DNA from: Syntrophus sp. (in: bacteria) | GTDB lineage: Bacteria; Desulfobacterota; Syntrophorhabdia; Syntrophorhabdales; Syntrophorhabdaceae | DNA length: 52,678 bases | NCBI GenBank assembly: GCA_013824835.1 | Contig: PNOM01000011.1 | Span: 1 to 52,678 of the forward strand | Direction: 5' to 3' | Translations under genes and position numbers: made by a program | Notes under the pieces: generated by a model | The model's input: the letters and a program-made list of their open reading frames with translations, nothing else | What the model was told of the DNA's origin: nothing | The model's database searches: none | Shown: positions 28,270 through 36,540 of the stretch, piece after piece | Layout: every line of letters starts with the position of its first letter | Numbering within the stretch: the stretch's first letter is position 1

Positions 28270-28513
28270 GTGAATTTGCCTCCCTTTACTCCGAATATGA
28301 AACTCTTTTAGCATCACATATAGAGGGGAAGATTGCAAAGGTAATCTTGCTCTACGATGGAAACTGTTGTAAAATAGGCAGCAGAAAAACTATGCTTATT
28401 CGTACCCAGTATATTATCATTTCAAATACCGTCTCCTTGCACTCTATGGTTTTCTATGGAAGAGGTGTGACAGATGGGGATTATCTGCTTCATGGAATTA
28501 ATGAACTGATTCT

Positions 28514-28873
28514 TCAAGCAAAGTGGTTTCTTGCCAGAGAAGAAATATCGCCCTTAGATTTATCATTTCTACTCAATAAAACCCCTCTGTCTGTTCCTTT
28601 TTCTCTATGACTTTCAATAGTGATGTGGAAATCAAGTTCTTTCAGCGATGATAGAAATACCTGGGCATCAGGATAGGGGGTAAACTGTTCCTGGTCCATG
28701 TTGATGCTTTTTGTAACATTGTAGAATATGCGGGGAGACCCATATACTTTCCAGATGTCGCGTTTATGCCATTCTGTTAGAGGAGTGAAATCAGGATTGG
28801 CCTTTTTCATCCTCTCATAGAGAACAGGGGCGAAATGCCATAAGGTGTTGTCGATGTCTACAATGATGTTCAT
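28514..28873 (-). pseudogene. Truncated HAD-type 5'(3')-deoxyribonucleotidase-like gene
   Basis: A 119-codon frame beginning MNIIVDIDNTLWHFAPVLYE, with the HAD nucleophile motif DIDNT (Asp6, Asp8), and reaching HITIESHREKG, which matches motif II of the 5'-nucleotidase (NT5C-like) family. After that the sequence stops resembling the family: the expected Lys and DDSP motifs III/IV are absent before the stop, where relatives run on for 50-70 more residues. I read it as a gene truncated or shifted after motif II. No good ribosome site precedes the ATG. Confidence 0.55.
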
Positions 28874-28968
28874 GGCCTGTTATTATAAAACAACATGACC
28901 GAAGGATAAAGGATTAACGTCACTGTTATGAAAAGAAATAAACCTGAGGCACTCTACATGATTATCGA

Positions 28969-28996
28969 TTGTAAAGAGCGTCTGATCGTGTATAAT
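28969..28996 (+). promoter_or_regulatory. Promoter just upstream of 29006
   Basis: TTGTAA (28969-28974) and a consensus TATAAT (28991-28996) are 16 bases apart. The -10 ends only 9 bases before the ATG at 29006 and there is no Shine-Dalgarno, so the message may be leaderless or nearly so. Confidence 0.6.
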
Positions 28997-29005
28997 GAAT
29001 AACAG

Positions 29006-29539
29006 ATGTTCAAGAGAAAGAGAAAGGATCATGTAGTAAACAGGTCTCATTCGCAATCCGCGGGTTCTCCAGCTTCTCCTCCGGTCACTCAAGCCAAAAA
29101 AGAGATGCATGCAGGATCTCAGATTACAGATGCTTTTAGAGCAATCGTTGAAAAAACTATGGAGAAAGCAAAAGACGACCTTGCTTCCACGGGAAGAATC
29201 ATGCCAACTGCATTTTTTGCATATCCTGACGGTACCATGAAGGTGGTATCCTTCTTTTTCAAAGATGCCCTCCAGAAGGATACACTGGTCAGAAGAATCA
29301 GAGAGAAGGTGTTAGAGGAAGGGGCTTCTGCAGTTCTTGTCCTTACCGAACATGAGCGCCCCAGAACAGCTATCCTGTCTGGGACGACCAATGGAATACG
29401 AATCTCTGTCCTTGTAAGCTACGGTTACAACAAAGAAACGAAGACTGTTGCGTCGTGGAAGACAACCTGGCTTAAGGAGCCTATTCACGATATCCTTCTT
29501 GAAGGTATTTTTGACAAGTCCATACGCCAGACTGGTTAA
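29006..29539 (+). CDS. Hypothetical protein
   Basis: A 177-residue soluble protein that I do not recognise. The first 35 residues are basic and low-complexity (FKRKRKDHVVNRSHSQSAGS), followed by a compact region with helix DAFRAIVEKTMEKAKDDLAS and alternating strands PTAFFAYPDGTMKVVSFFF, ASAVLVLTEHE and TNGIRISVLVSYGYNKETK. No signal peptide or membrane segment. The alpha/beta pattern suggests a single folded domain. The ATG is immediately downstream of a strong -10 and lacks a ribosome site. Monocistronic. Confidence 0.75.
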   Translation: MFKRKRKDHVVNRSHSQSAGSPASPPVTQAKKEMHAGSQITDAFRAIVEKTMEKAKDDLASTGRIMPTAFFAYPDGTMKVVSFFFKDALQKDTLVRRIREKVLEEGASAVLVLTEHERPRTAILSGTTNGIRISVLVSYGYNKETKTVASWKTTWLKEPIHDILLEGIFDKSIRQTG

Positions 29540-29660
29540 GCTGTTTTTGTTGTAAATTATGACGATAATAAGAGTCAAACTTACTCTAATTTACATGATT
29601 TTACTCGATGTTGTAGCAGACATGATGGGAATAGTGATGGGGAAACTCAAACTCTATAAA

Positions 29661-29693
29661 TAAAAAAGGCACTTAGTTTTAAGCTAAGTGCCT
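29661..29693 (-). terminator. Intrinsic terminator after tRNA-fMet
   Basis: A perfect 10-bp stem AGGCACTTAG/CTAAGTGCCT with a seven-base loop, followed on the minus strand by TTTTTTA. It begins about 10 bases past the tRNA 3' end. Confidence 0.92.
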
Positions 29694-29703
29694 GATATTG
29701 CTT

Positions 29704-29780
<77 letters not shown>

Positions 29781-29790
29781 CTATGTGCAT

Positions 29791-29820
29791 ACTTTAATCT
29801 AAAACCGGTCCTAAAGTCAA
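29791..29820 (-). promoter_or_regulatory. Promoter of tRNA-fMet
   Basis: On the minus strand TTGACT (29815-29820) and TAAAGT (29791-29796) are 18 bases apart, ending 10 bases before the mature tRNA 5' end. Confidence 0.6.
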
Positions 29821-29931
29821 TAACATTATGGGATAACGTAAGATTGTGGGGCCCGGCGTGGCTTCTCTTTTTCCCGCGGCTTCCCTGATATATCCCATGT
29901 CTTTCAGGCAAAAAATTCAGGCAAAAAATTA

Positions 29932-29960
29932 TTGACAGACGCCCTGTTGGTTGTTATAGA
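29932..29960 (+). promoter_or_regulatory. Promoter upstream of the DUF948/YtxH genes
   Basis: TTGACA (29932-29937) and TATAGA (29955-29960) are exactly 17 bases apart. It is preceded by a tandem TTCAGGCAAAAAA repeat (about 29903-29930). The first gene starts at 30136, leaving a leader of about 170 bases in which I see no open frame or known riboswitch. Confidence 0.6.
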
Positions 29961-30135
29961 AAAAGAGTAGACTTTAATATCATATATAAGAGATGGGGGT
30001 TTTCTTAAAAAAAACTGGTTCTTATGCATTGTAAACAGAAACAAAAATGCTTATAGTAATTGATATGCTGCAAACAAATGAATATTCTAACAACAGCGCG
30101 CTTTTCTGTAAAGGCTGGCGGTTAAAGGAGGTGGG

Positions 30136-30528
30136 ATGACTGATATCTTTCTTGGCATTACAACCCTTGCAGTTGTTGTGTTAACTATCATTGTTGTTCG
30201 TGTTATGTTGGAGTTGAGGTCGGGAATGGCGGCAATGAGGGAGTCGGCAAAGAAAACAGAGGATTCCTTGCTGCCTGCACTCGAGGAATTGCAGTTGACC
30301 ATGAAGAGCATCCGGAAGGTAACGGATAACATCGGCGTGGTAACGGAAGATGTACAGGTATTTTCCGGTTCTGTGAGGCAGATCGGGGATAATATACGAC
30401 AGGTGAGTCAGTTAGTTGAAGATGTAAGCATATCTTCTGCAGTCAGCATAATAGGTCTGAAGGCGGGCGTGAAGGCTGCAAGTGCAGTCTTGTTGAAAAA
30501 TATTTTCAGAACAAAGAATACATATTAA
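30136..30528 (+). CDS. DUF948-like single-span membrane protein
   Basis: A 130-residue protein with one N-terminal transmembrane segment (FLGITTLAVVVLTIIVVRVM) followed by a heptad-rich helical region (LEELQLTMKSIRKVTDNIGV and similar). This is the DUF948 pattern, and these proteins commonly occur beside YtxH proteins, as here. Function is unknown; general-stress roles are proposed for relatives. AAAGGAGGTGGG gives a strong ribosome site. Eleven bases separate it from the YtxH gene. Confidence 0.75.
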   Translation: MTDIFLGITTLAVVVLTIIVVRVMLELRSGMAAMRESAKKTEDSLLPALEELQLTMKSIRKVTDNIGVVTEDVQVFSGSVRQIGDNIRQVSQLVEDVSISSAVSIIGLKAGVKAASAVLLKNIFRTKNTY

Positions 30529-30539
30529 GGAGGTGCCCT

Positions 30540-30902
30540 ATGGCACAGCAGGAAAATGGCGGTTTTAGTTCAGGCACAGTTCTTCTTTCGTTTTTAATCG
30601 GAGGGCTTGTCGGTGCAGGGGTAGCTCTCCTTACAGCCCCTAAAGCAGGACGAGAAACACGGGAACAGATTAAAGAACTTATTGATGAAGCCAAAGAAAA
30701 AGCTGAGTCCTACATGGAACAGATAAAAGAAAAAGCTGAATCCTATGCGGAGCAGATAAAAGAAACGGCTGCCTCTGTTGTTGAAAAAGGGAAAGAGCTC
30801 GTGGAAGAACAGAAGTCCGTTATTACAACCGCGGTAGAAGCCGGTAAGGAAGCATACGAGAAAGAAAAAAAGAAAGAGAAGGCTGCAAAGCAAGGGGTTT
30901 AA
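30540..30902 (+). CDS. YtxH-domain protein
   Basis: A 120-residue protein with a Gly-rich membrane segment (VLLSFLIGGLVGAGVALLTA) followed by the PKAGRETREQIK motif of YtxH proteins. The rest is an amphipathic, Lys/Glu-rich helix containing 11-residue repeats (EKAESYMEQIK, EKAESYAEQIK, ETAASVVEKGK), like LEA-type proteins. The family is linked to general stress in Firmicutes; the role here is unknown. AAGGAGG precedes the ATG. A perfect hairpin follows the stop. Confidence 0.85.
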   Translation: MAQQENGGFSSGTVLLSFLIGGLVGAGVALLTAPKAGRETREQIKELIDEAKEKAESYMEQIKEKAESYAEQIKETAASVVEKGKELVEEQKSVITTAVEAGKEAYEKEKKKEKAAKQGV

Positions 30903-30920
30903 TTAGAGACTGTAACTGGC

Positions 30921-30963
30921 GATGCCCTGTCAGGAGGCAAAAACCGTATCCTGACAGGGCATC
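30921..30963 (+). terminator. Perfect 15-bp hairpin after the YtxH gene
   Basis: GATGCCCTGTCAGGA (30921-30935) and TCCTGACAGGGCATC (30949-30963) pair perfectly around a 13-base loop. There is no T-run after it on either strand, so it may act as a transcript-stabilising hairpin or protein-binding repeat rather than a classical intrinsic terminator. Confidence 0.6.
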
Positions 30964-31026
30964 ACATATACACAGGGGCAATCCGCCCCGTTAGGAATCT
31001 ACTGACAGTGTTATTATATTGTAAAC

Positions 31027-32112
31027 ATGGCGCCAAATAAAAGATTCTATACTTTTGCACTCCTCTTTCTCGCTGCAGGTCTCGGGTATCTTACCTACCA
31101 GATACTGAGGCCGTTTTTTTCCCCTATAGTGTGGGCCATTGTCCTTTCAATAGTCTTTTATCCCCTGTATGTTTTTGTCCAGAAGATCGTTAAACTGAGG
31201 ATTCTCGCATCTTTTATATCTATTCTTGTGATACTCGTCGTGATCCTTGGCCCCTTTACCTATCTCACCTATATACTTACCCAGGAACTCATGTCCCTTT
31301 CCGAATACCTCCAGGGAAATTCAGCGGATCCCATGAAGAGTTTTCTGCAAAACCCGATCGTAAGCAAGGTTGTATTGAAAATACTGTCTGTATTTCATAT
31401 GACTGAAAAGGAGTTTCTTAATACAATTGCGGATAATGTGTCTGAGCTGGGCAAGCAATCGGTCACAATGATCAAAAGCGGACTCACGAATGTGATATCC
31501 GGTTTTCTCAAGTTTATCTTCATGATCCTCACCATTTTCTTCCTTTTTACTGACGGTCCCGAACTGCTGGAGAGGATCAGTACCTATCTGCCTTTTTCGA
31601 AGAGACAGAGGGAAAAACTGATTCAGCAGACGAGGGATATTGTGGTATCTACGATTTACGGAGGAATAACCATTGCGGTTATTCAAGGCGTAATAGGAGG
31701 GGTGGCCTTTTCAATACTTGGTATTGCATCCCCTGCTGTCTGGGGGCTTGCAATGTGTATCACCTCCTTTATTCCCCTTGTAGGCACATTTCTTATATGG
31801 GGTCCGGCTGCGGCCTACCTGGCCTTCCAGGGGTTTCTCGGGAAGGCATTAATCCTTGTTATAATCGGGGTTGCAGGGATAAGCTCGGTCGATAACTTCT
31901 TGAGACCCCTTATTATCCGGGGCAGGATAAAGATGCCTACCCTTGCCATTTTTTTCAGTATCTTCGGGGGAATCCAGTTGTTTGGATTTGTGGGCTTTAT
32001 CATGGGCCCCCTTGTGCTTGCACTTTTTATATCGATGATTCAGATCATCCGTTATATGGAAGAAGAAGCCGGCAAAGATAACGAGGCCTCAGATGAGGGC
32101 CTTTCTCCCTGA
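31027..32112 (+). CDS. AI-2E family transporter
   Basis: A 361-residue polytopic membrane protein of PF01594, second in the window. N-terminal helices (FALLFLAAGLGYLTYQILRP), a soluble central stretch, and the C-terminal signature VDNFLRPLIIRGRIKMPTLA plus FFSIFGGIQLFGFVGFIMGP are clear. Substrate unknown. There is no Shine-Dalgarno before the ATG; TATATT ends six bases upstream, consistent with a leaderless message. Its last 24 bases overlap the convergent Crp/Fnr gene. Confidence 0.88.
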   Translation: MAPNKRFYTFALLFLAAGLGYLTYQILRPFFSPIVWAIVLSIVFYPLYVFVQKIVKLRILASFISILVILVVILGPFTYLTYILTQELMSLSEYLQGNSADPMKSFLQNPIVSKVVLKILSVFHMTEKEFLNTIADNVSELGKQSVTMIKSGLTNVISGFLKFIFMILTIFFLFTDGPELLERISTYLPFSKRQREKLIQQTRDIVVSTIYGGITIAVIQGVIGGVAFSILGIASPAVWGLAMCITSFIPLVGTFLIWGPAAAYLAFQGFLGKALILVIIGVAGISSVDNFLRPLIIRGRIKMPTLAIFFSIFGGIQLFGFVGFIMGPLVLALFISMIQIIRYMEEEAGKDNEASDEGLSP

Positions 32113-32775
32113 CGCGATGCCCTCAAGGGCATCCCTGTTGAGAACCGTGATTTTACGCCCCTGAACCGTTATCAATCCTTCGCTTACCATCTTCCCGAGT
32201 ATCCGTGAAAGGGTTTCGGGAATAGTCCCCAAAAGACTTGCCAGTTGACCTTTTGCGATATTGAGGTGTACCTGCCGCTTATCTTTCAAGTCACTCCCGG
32301 AAAGCAGATATGACGCAAACCTCTGGGGAACTTCCTTGAGGGAAAGGTCCTCAACAAGGCGCGTAAAGTATTTAAGCCGCCCTGATAATACGGCAAGCAT
32401 GTTCATGGCGAGGTATGGGTCCTGTGTGATGAGTCCTACAAAGGCACCCCTTGGAAAAAAGATGGCCTTGCTCTCTTCCAGCGCCTCGGCATGGGCCGGA
32501 AAGGTTTTCCCTGAGAATACGGCTACTTCGCCAAAGGGTTCGCCAGGCTCTATTATGTGAAGTATCTGCTCCTTTCCTTCTGAGGAAAGTTTAAAAATCT
32601 TTACCCTTCCCAGAAAGAGCACGTAGAGGCCGTTCGCACGTTCTCCATCTGAAAAGATCTCTTCGCCCCGCCTGTATCCGTGCACGACGGCAATCTTCGA
32701 AAGCTTGTCGATCTGTTCTTTGGGTAACCCCTTAAAAAGAGTGACATTTGAAATAAAATCAGCCAGTTTTGCCAT
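32089..32775 (-). CDS. Crp/Fnr-family transcriptional regulator
   Basis: A 228-residue regulator. The N-terminal cyclic-nucleotide-binding beta-roll has GLYVLFLGRVKIFKLSSEGK and GEPFGEVAVFSG; the C-terminal winged helix has NIAKGQLASLLGTIPETLSR as the recognition helix. The four-Cys pattern of FNR iron-sulfur sensors is absent, so it is not an FNR-type oxygen sensor; the effector could be a nucleotide, haem or none. Its target is unknown. It converges on and overlaps the AI-2E gene by 24 bases, which may cause antisense interference. Confidence 0.9.
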   Translation of the reverse strand: MAKLADFISNVTLFKGLPKEQIDKLSKIAVVHGYRRGEEIFSDGERANGLYVLFLGRVKIFKLSSEGKEQILHIIEPGEPFGEVAVFSGKTFPAHAEALEESKAIFFPRGAFVGLITQDPYLAMNMLAVLSGRLKYFTRLVEDLSLKEVPQRFASYLLSGSDLKDKRQVHLNIAKGQLASLLGTIPETLSRILGKMVSEGLITVQGRKITVLNRDALEGIASGRKALI

Positions 32776-32964
32776 AATCCCCCTTGGTTTTCTTTGAACA
32801 ATTACCTGCTTCAGTCATTCTATGCTAAGGTCTATAGGGAAATCAACTACCCTGCGGCAAGCCGCTGGGCAATCAATCGTTTTCAGTCCATACTCCTCTG
32901 TTATGGTCTTATAATTGCATAGAGTCTGTCATGGTACATTAAGTCTCACACAAGGATACGCCTA

Positions 32965-33387
32965 ATGGCAATATACGGTGAAGATAAAAAGACTACGGTA
33001 GATCTTGAGGAATTGCTTGACATGATGCAGCGGCAAAACAAGAAAAAAGGCGCCCAGCCAAAAGAGGTGGCAGAAAAACCGAAATCGAGGCATTTCCCCA
33101 TCACAACATTAGTCCTCGTGGCCCTCGTTATTGCCCTCGGCACCATGGTAACGATCCTGAAAGCAGATATAACCTCACTAAAATCAGAGATTTCAGAGTT
33201 AAAGAACCTCAAGACACAGATTGCCTCAATCGATCCAAAACTGGAGATCGCCTCCCTTGAAACAAAGTTTGACAAAAAGATAGAGGAATCAACGAAAGAG
33301 CGGGAGAAAATAAAGGCCGATCTCGCCCAAATTCTTACTGATATTGAAACTTTAAAAACCGCAAACGTGAAAAAGAAAACGAAATAG
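32965..33387 (+). CDS. Single-span coiled-coil membrane protein
   Basis: A 140-residue protein, not recognised. A charged cytoplasmic segment of about 47 residues (VDLEELLDMMQRQNKKKGAQ) precedes one transmembrane helix (TTLVLVALVIALGTMVTIL, about 48-66). The rest is a long heptad coiled coil, including ADITSLKSEISELKNLKTQI, ending in a Lys-rich tail. It could be a scaffold or envelope tether. The ATG at 32965 follows AAGGA. Upstream of holA by 137 bases. Confidence 0.72.
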   Translation: MAIYGEDKKTTVDLEELLDMMQRQNKKKGAQPKEVAEKPKSRHFPITTLVLVALVIALGTMVTILKADITSLKSEISELKNLKTQIASIDPKLEIASLETKFDKKIEESTKEREKIKADLAQILTDIETLKTANVKKKTK

Positions 33388-33524
33388 GTTAAAGCGCCGG
33401 TCTGCCCTGTTGCCATACATGACACTTGTCAAAGATTTAACAGGGCGAACCGCCCTGCTGCCTGCTGCCGATTATTGCAATAAATCACCTGTTACAGTAT
33501 AGTAATCTAAAAACGGAGCATCCA

Positions 33525-34514
33525 TTGACCGATATTCAAGACATCCATGACAGAAAACAGATCCTCATAGCCGTAGGATCAAAGGAAAATATCACAGAGG
33601 ATATTCACTCCCTGTCGGAGCAACTGATAGATAACCCCGCATTGACCGTTATTACAGGAAAAGAGATGAGAAATACAGTCATTGAAATAGCATCCGCTCT
33701 TTTCCTTGATGAGAATCTTGTTCTTGTTCTTGTAGACCCTGACAAAGAATTAATCCACGATGTAAGGAAACAGATGCACGCCTTAAAAGAACGGATCCAT
33801 ATCATTATCTATCTCACCGCACCACCCTCCGAGGGGCATAAGCTGATCGAAGGGAAAATAATCGTGATGGAGCAGAAAAAAGAAAGGCGCATAGAGGAGA
33901 AGGTCAGGGGCTTTATCCGGAAATATGAAAAAAAGATGACCCATGAGGCCTTCAGGCTTTTGGTGGGAAGGATTAGAGATGAGTCAGTCCTTGAGTCAGA
34001 ACTGACAAAGCTGGTAACCTACGTAGGGGAAAGAAGGGATATAAAATCAAAAGATGTGCTCGCTGTCGGGGTAGAGACCCACGAGGAAAGCCTTATCACA
34101 CTCTTTGATGCCCTCGCAAAAAAGAATAAAAAGGAGGCAATCACCATATTCGAAAATCTCCTCCTCAACGGGTTCAATATCCTTGCCATCCATAGCTTTC
34201 TCGTAAAACAGATCAGGCTGCTCCTCCAGGCAAAGGATATGGAAGAGATATTCAAGGCAAGTCCTGAATATGCGATATTTGCGAAGACTTTCGGCAAATG
34301 GAAAGACGGTATGGAGATGAAACCCCTTGAGAAGAAACACTATCTTCCTTTTCAGAAACCCTATTATGCCTATAACCTCTCAAAAATAAGCCAGCGTATG
34401 TCAAAAAAGGACCTGATCGCCTTCTTTGATATGCTCGCAGCCTTTGATGTAAAGGTAAAAAGCGGTACAAAACATGAGCGCGCCCTGCTGGAGCAAGGAT
34501 TGATCGGAGCATAG
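33525..34514 (+). CDS. holA: DNA polymerase III delta subunit
   Basis: A 329-residue protein with HolA architecture: an N-terminal, divergent AAA-like domain (ITGKEMRNTVIEIASALFLD, LVLVLVDPDKELI), a middle lid and a C-terminal helical collar, including LFDALAKKNKKEAITIFENL, typical of delta subunits. Delta opens the sliding clamp in the clamp loader. No Walker A, as expected for delta. The start is TTG at 33525 with GGAG upstream; no in-frame ATG is nearby. It is 3 bases upstream of the protease gene. Confidence 0.85.
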   Translation: MTDIQDIHDRKQILIAVGSKENITEDIHSLSEQLIDNPALTVITGKEMRNTVIEIASALFLDENLVLVLVDPDKELIHDVRKQMHALKERIHIIIYLTAPPSEGHKLIEGKIIVMEQKKERRIEEKVRGFIRKYEKKMTHEAFRLLVGRIRDESVLESELTKLVTYVGERRDIKSKDVLAVGVETHEESLITLFDALAKKNKKEAITIFENLLLNGFNILAIHSFLVKQIRLLLQAKDMEEIFKASPEYAIFAKTFGKWKDGMEMKPLEKKHYLPFQKPYYAYNLSKISQRMSKKDLIAFFDMLAAFDVKVKSGTKHERALLEQGLIGA

Positions 34515-34517
34515 ATA

Positions 34518-35333
34518 ATGTTAAAAATTATACTCTTCCTCCTTACTATTGCATCCACTTTCTTTGTTGGCGGTCTCGCATATAGTATCTCTATTATGGC
34601 TATACTCCTCTCCCATGAAATGGGCCATTATTTCATGAGCAGAAAATATGGAATACCCTCAAGCCTTCCCTATTTTATCCCCTTTCCTTTCTCGCCCTTC
34701 GGCACCTTTGGCGCGGTTATAAAGATGAAAGGTCTTATAGTCAATAAAAGAGCCCTCTTTGATATCGGTATTGCCGGCCCTCTCGCAGGTTTTATTGTAG
34801 CAATACCCTTTATAATCCTGGGCATTAAACTATCGACCATCCAGGCTATTACCCGCAATATGCCCTTTCTCCAGCTCGGCGATCCCCTGCTCTTCAAGAT
34901 ACTTCAGAAGCTTATCATCGGGGAGATACCTCCGGGTCATGACCTCGTGCTCCACCCCTTCGCGTTTGCAGGATGGGTAGGTCTTTTCGTGACAGCCCTA
35001 AACCTTCTCCCTGTCGGACAACTCGACGGAGGGCACATACTCTACGCCGTTTTCGGCCGAAAGAGCAAATGGATATTTATGGCAGTGATCGTCTCCCTGG
35101 CCATTCTTGCGCTCATGTATAACCCGGGATGGCTGACCCTTGTCGTCCTTCTCATCATCTTCGGGATGCGTCACCCGGAACCATTGGATACGGAAACCGA
35201 GCTGGACGGCACAAGGAGAATCCTCGCCTTTGTAATCCTTCTCGTATTTCTCCTCTCCTTTACCCCTGCCCCCTTTCCCGGAATGAACTGGGAAACTCCA
35301 AAAATCCCGCAAAGCAACCCAATCGCCATATAA
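34518..35333 (+). CDS. Site-2-protease-type M50 metalloprotease
   Basis: A 271-residue polytopic membrane protein. The zinc motif HEMGH lies at 33-37 in a transmembrane helix, and the third ligand motif NLLPVGQLDGGH at 162-173. No PDZ domain is inserted and no CBS domain follows, so it belongs to the small M50 group. It presumably cleaves within transmembrane segments, for example of an anti-sigma factor; the substrate is unknown. Start ATG is 3 bases after the holA stop. Confidence 0.9.
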   Translation: MLKIILFLLTIASTFFVGGLAYSISIMAILLSHEMGHYFMSRKYGIPSSLPYFIPFPFSPFGTFGAVIKMKGLIVNKRALFDIGIAGPLAGFIVAIPFIILGIKLSTIQAITRNMPFLQLGDPLLFKILQKLIIGEIPPGHDLVLHPFAFAGWVGLFVTALNLLPVGQLDGGHILYAVFGRKSKWIFMAVIVSLAILALMYNPGWLTLVVLLIIFGMRHPEPLDTETELDGTRRILAFVILLVFLLSFTPAPFPGMNWETPKIPQSNPIAI

Positions 35334-35416
35334 TACCAAATGGCCATCATACATTAAGCTTAAAATTGGTTGGAAATCCTGCCCTCATTATTCATCGGAT
35401 GATAGCGATTTGGTAT
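35333..35416. repeat. Palindromic MITE-like element 1
   Basis: Ends ATACCAAAT (35333-35341) and ATTTGGTAT (35408-35416) are perfect inverted copies, and just inside them ATCAT pairs with ATGAT. It starts on the last base of the protease stop codon. About 84 bases long and without a frame, it may be a non-autonomous miniature element that also serves as a 3' hairpin. Confidence 0.6.
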
Positions 35417-35431
35417 CATATGTAAAGAATG

Positions 35432-35509
35432 GATTGCCACACTCGCCAGTGCTCGTTCGCAATGACAAACGGGGGAGTTTCTTAGGAGGAGCACAGCGAC
35501 GTGGCAATC
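35432..35509. repeat. Palindromic MITE-like element 2
   Basis: Terminal inverted repeats GATTGCCAC (35432-35440) and GTGGCAATC (35501-35509) enclose sequence with CTCGTTCGCAATGACA. This ATTGCC...CGCAATGAC...GGCAAT type is a widespread intergenic repeat in proteobacteria. Its end coincides with the first base of the M48 peptidase stop codon, so the gene runs directly into it. Confidence 0.68.
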
Positions 35510-36540
35510 TAATGCATGGCTTTTTCAAGCTTCTTGAGGTCCTCAATCCGTTCTTTTGTCCGTGGGTGGGTGGAAAGGGCTGTTAATTGAGGGTATTCCC
35601 GCTGGCCTTTTGTGAGTTGTTCGAGTATGTCACAATAAGGTTTTGTACCCCAACCCTTTTGGATGAGATAGCGCCCTGCAACTCTATCCGCCTCCCTTTC
35701 AAACTCACGGGAATAGCCTGATTCAACAAAAAGGATCGGCAGCGACGCGGCCAGGGTAGAAATAGAGGTGATATCCCCAGTAAATGCAGAAATCAGGAGA
35801 AACACGCCCGCACCTTGCAGTATCTGCCGCAGGGCATGGCGTTTCTTTATATGGGCTATTTCATGGGCGATAATACCTGATATTCCAGGGTCATTCCTTG
35901 AAAGGAGAACAAGCTCATCCGTAACCAGGATTATACCTGAGGGAAGGGCAAAGGCATTGGGCCCCAAGAGGCCGCCCTTTCTGAATTCGAGCCTATAATG
36001 GCCATTGCGGTCAACCTCTTTTGCAACCCTCTGAAAAAGGAGACGTACACGATCAGCCTTTTCCCTTGGAAGTTGTGACGGTTTCAGGAAACGGCTGTCA
36101 AGAACCTTCAGGGTTTCACGGCTCATGGTTTCCATCAGGTCAGTGGGGATTGAATTGGCCGCTCTGGCGGCAAGAAAAGGGATGCCGTACATGAGAAATA
36201 CCCCCGCAAAGACCACAAGACAGATCATACACCCGACCACGGTCTTCCAATTCGATTCCAGAAAATGGACACACCGTAAACCCTTGTTTACCCCTCTCTG
36301 ACGCTCCATCTCTTTAAAAGCAGGCATATTTCCTGTTTCGAAAAGTCCACCATCAGGGAGCCTGATAACGCGGAGGGCTTGCCCGAGGGGAGGATCAATC
36401 GTACAGTCCCTTAAGGGCACTGACAGCCAGGTTAACAGGTCTTCGCCGGCTATGCGCAATGTCATGCCGTCGAAGGAGACGGTGACAGGGTGGGGTCTGG
36501 AGCTTTTTCCATCAAAGTAGGTCGCGCTGAACTCGATCAT
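35509..36540 (-). CDS. M48-family membrane metallopeptidase
   Basis: A 343-residue protein with the zinc motif HEIAH at 226-230 and a downstream READRVAG that supplies the third ligand (Glu around 282). One hydrophobic segment, VVGCMICLVVFAGVFLMYGI, lies near 101-120, and the first 90 residues form a separate beta-rich domain. This is the BepA/LoiP-like layout of envelope-quality peptidases rather than the eight-span HtpX type. The catalytic domain should lie in the periplasm. Its start overlaps the DUF898 stop by 4 bases. Substrate unknown. Confidence 0.88.
   Translation of the reverse strand: MIEFSATYFDGKSSRPHPVTVSFDGMTLRIAGEDLLTWLSVPLRDCTIDPPLGQALRVIRLPDGGLFETGNMPAFKEMERQRGVNKGLRCVHFLESNWKTVVGCMICLVVFAGVFLMYGIPFLAARAANSIPTDLMETMSRETLKVLDSRFLKPSQLPREKADRVRLLFQRVAKEVDRNGHYRLEFRKGGLLGPNAFALPSGIILVTDELVLLSRNDPGISGIIAHEIAHIKKRHALRQILQGAGVFLLISAFTGDITSISTLAASLPILFVESGYSREFEREADRVAGRYLIQKGWGTKPYCDILEQLTKGQREYPQLTALSTHPRTKERIEDLKKLEKAMH

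Noticed and set aside
28347-28610. 87-codon plus-strand frame opposite the truncated nucleotidase
   Set aside because: It overlaps the 3' end of a recognisable HAD frame on the other strand, has no ribosome site and has no family pattern.
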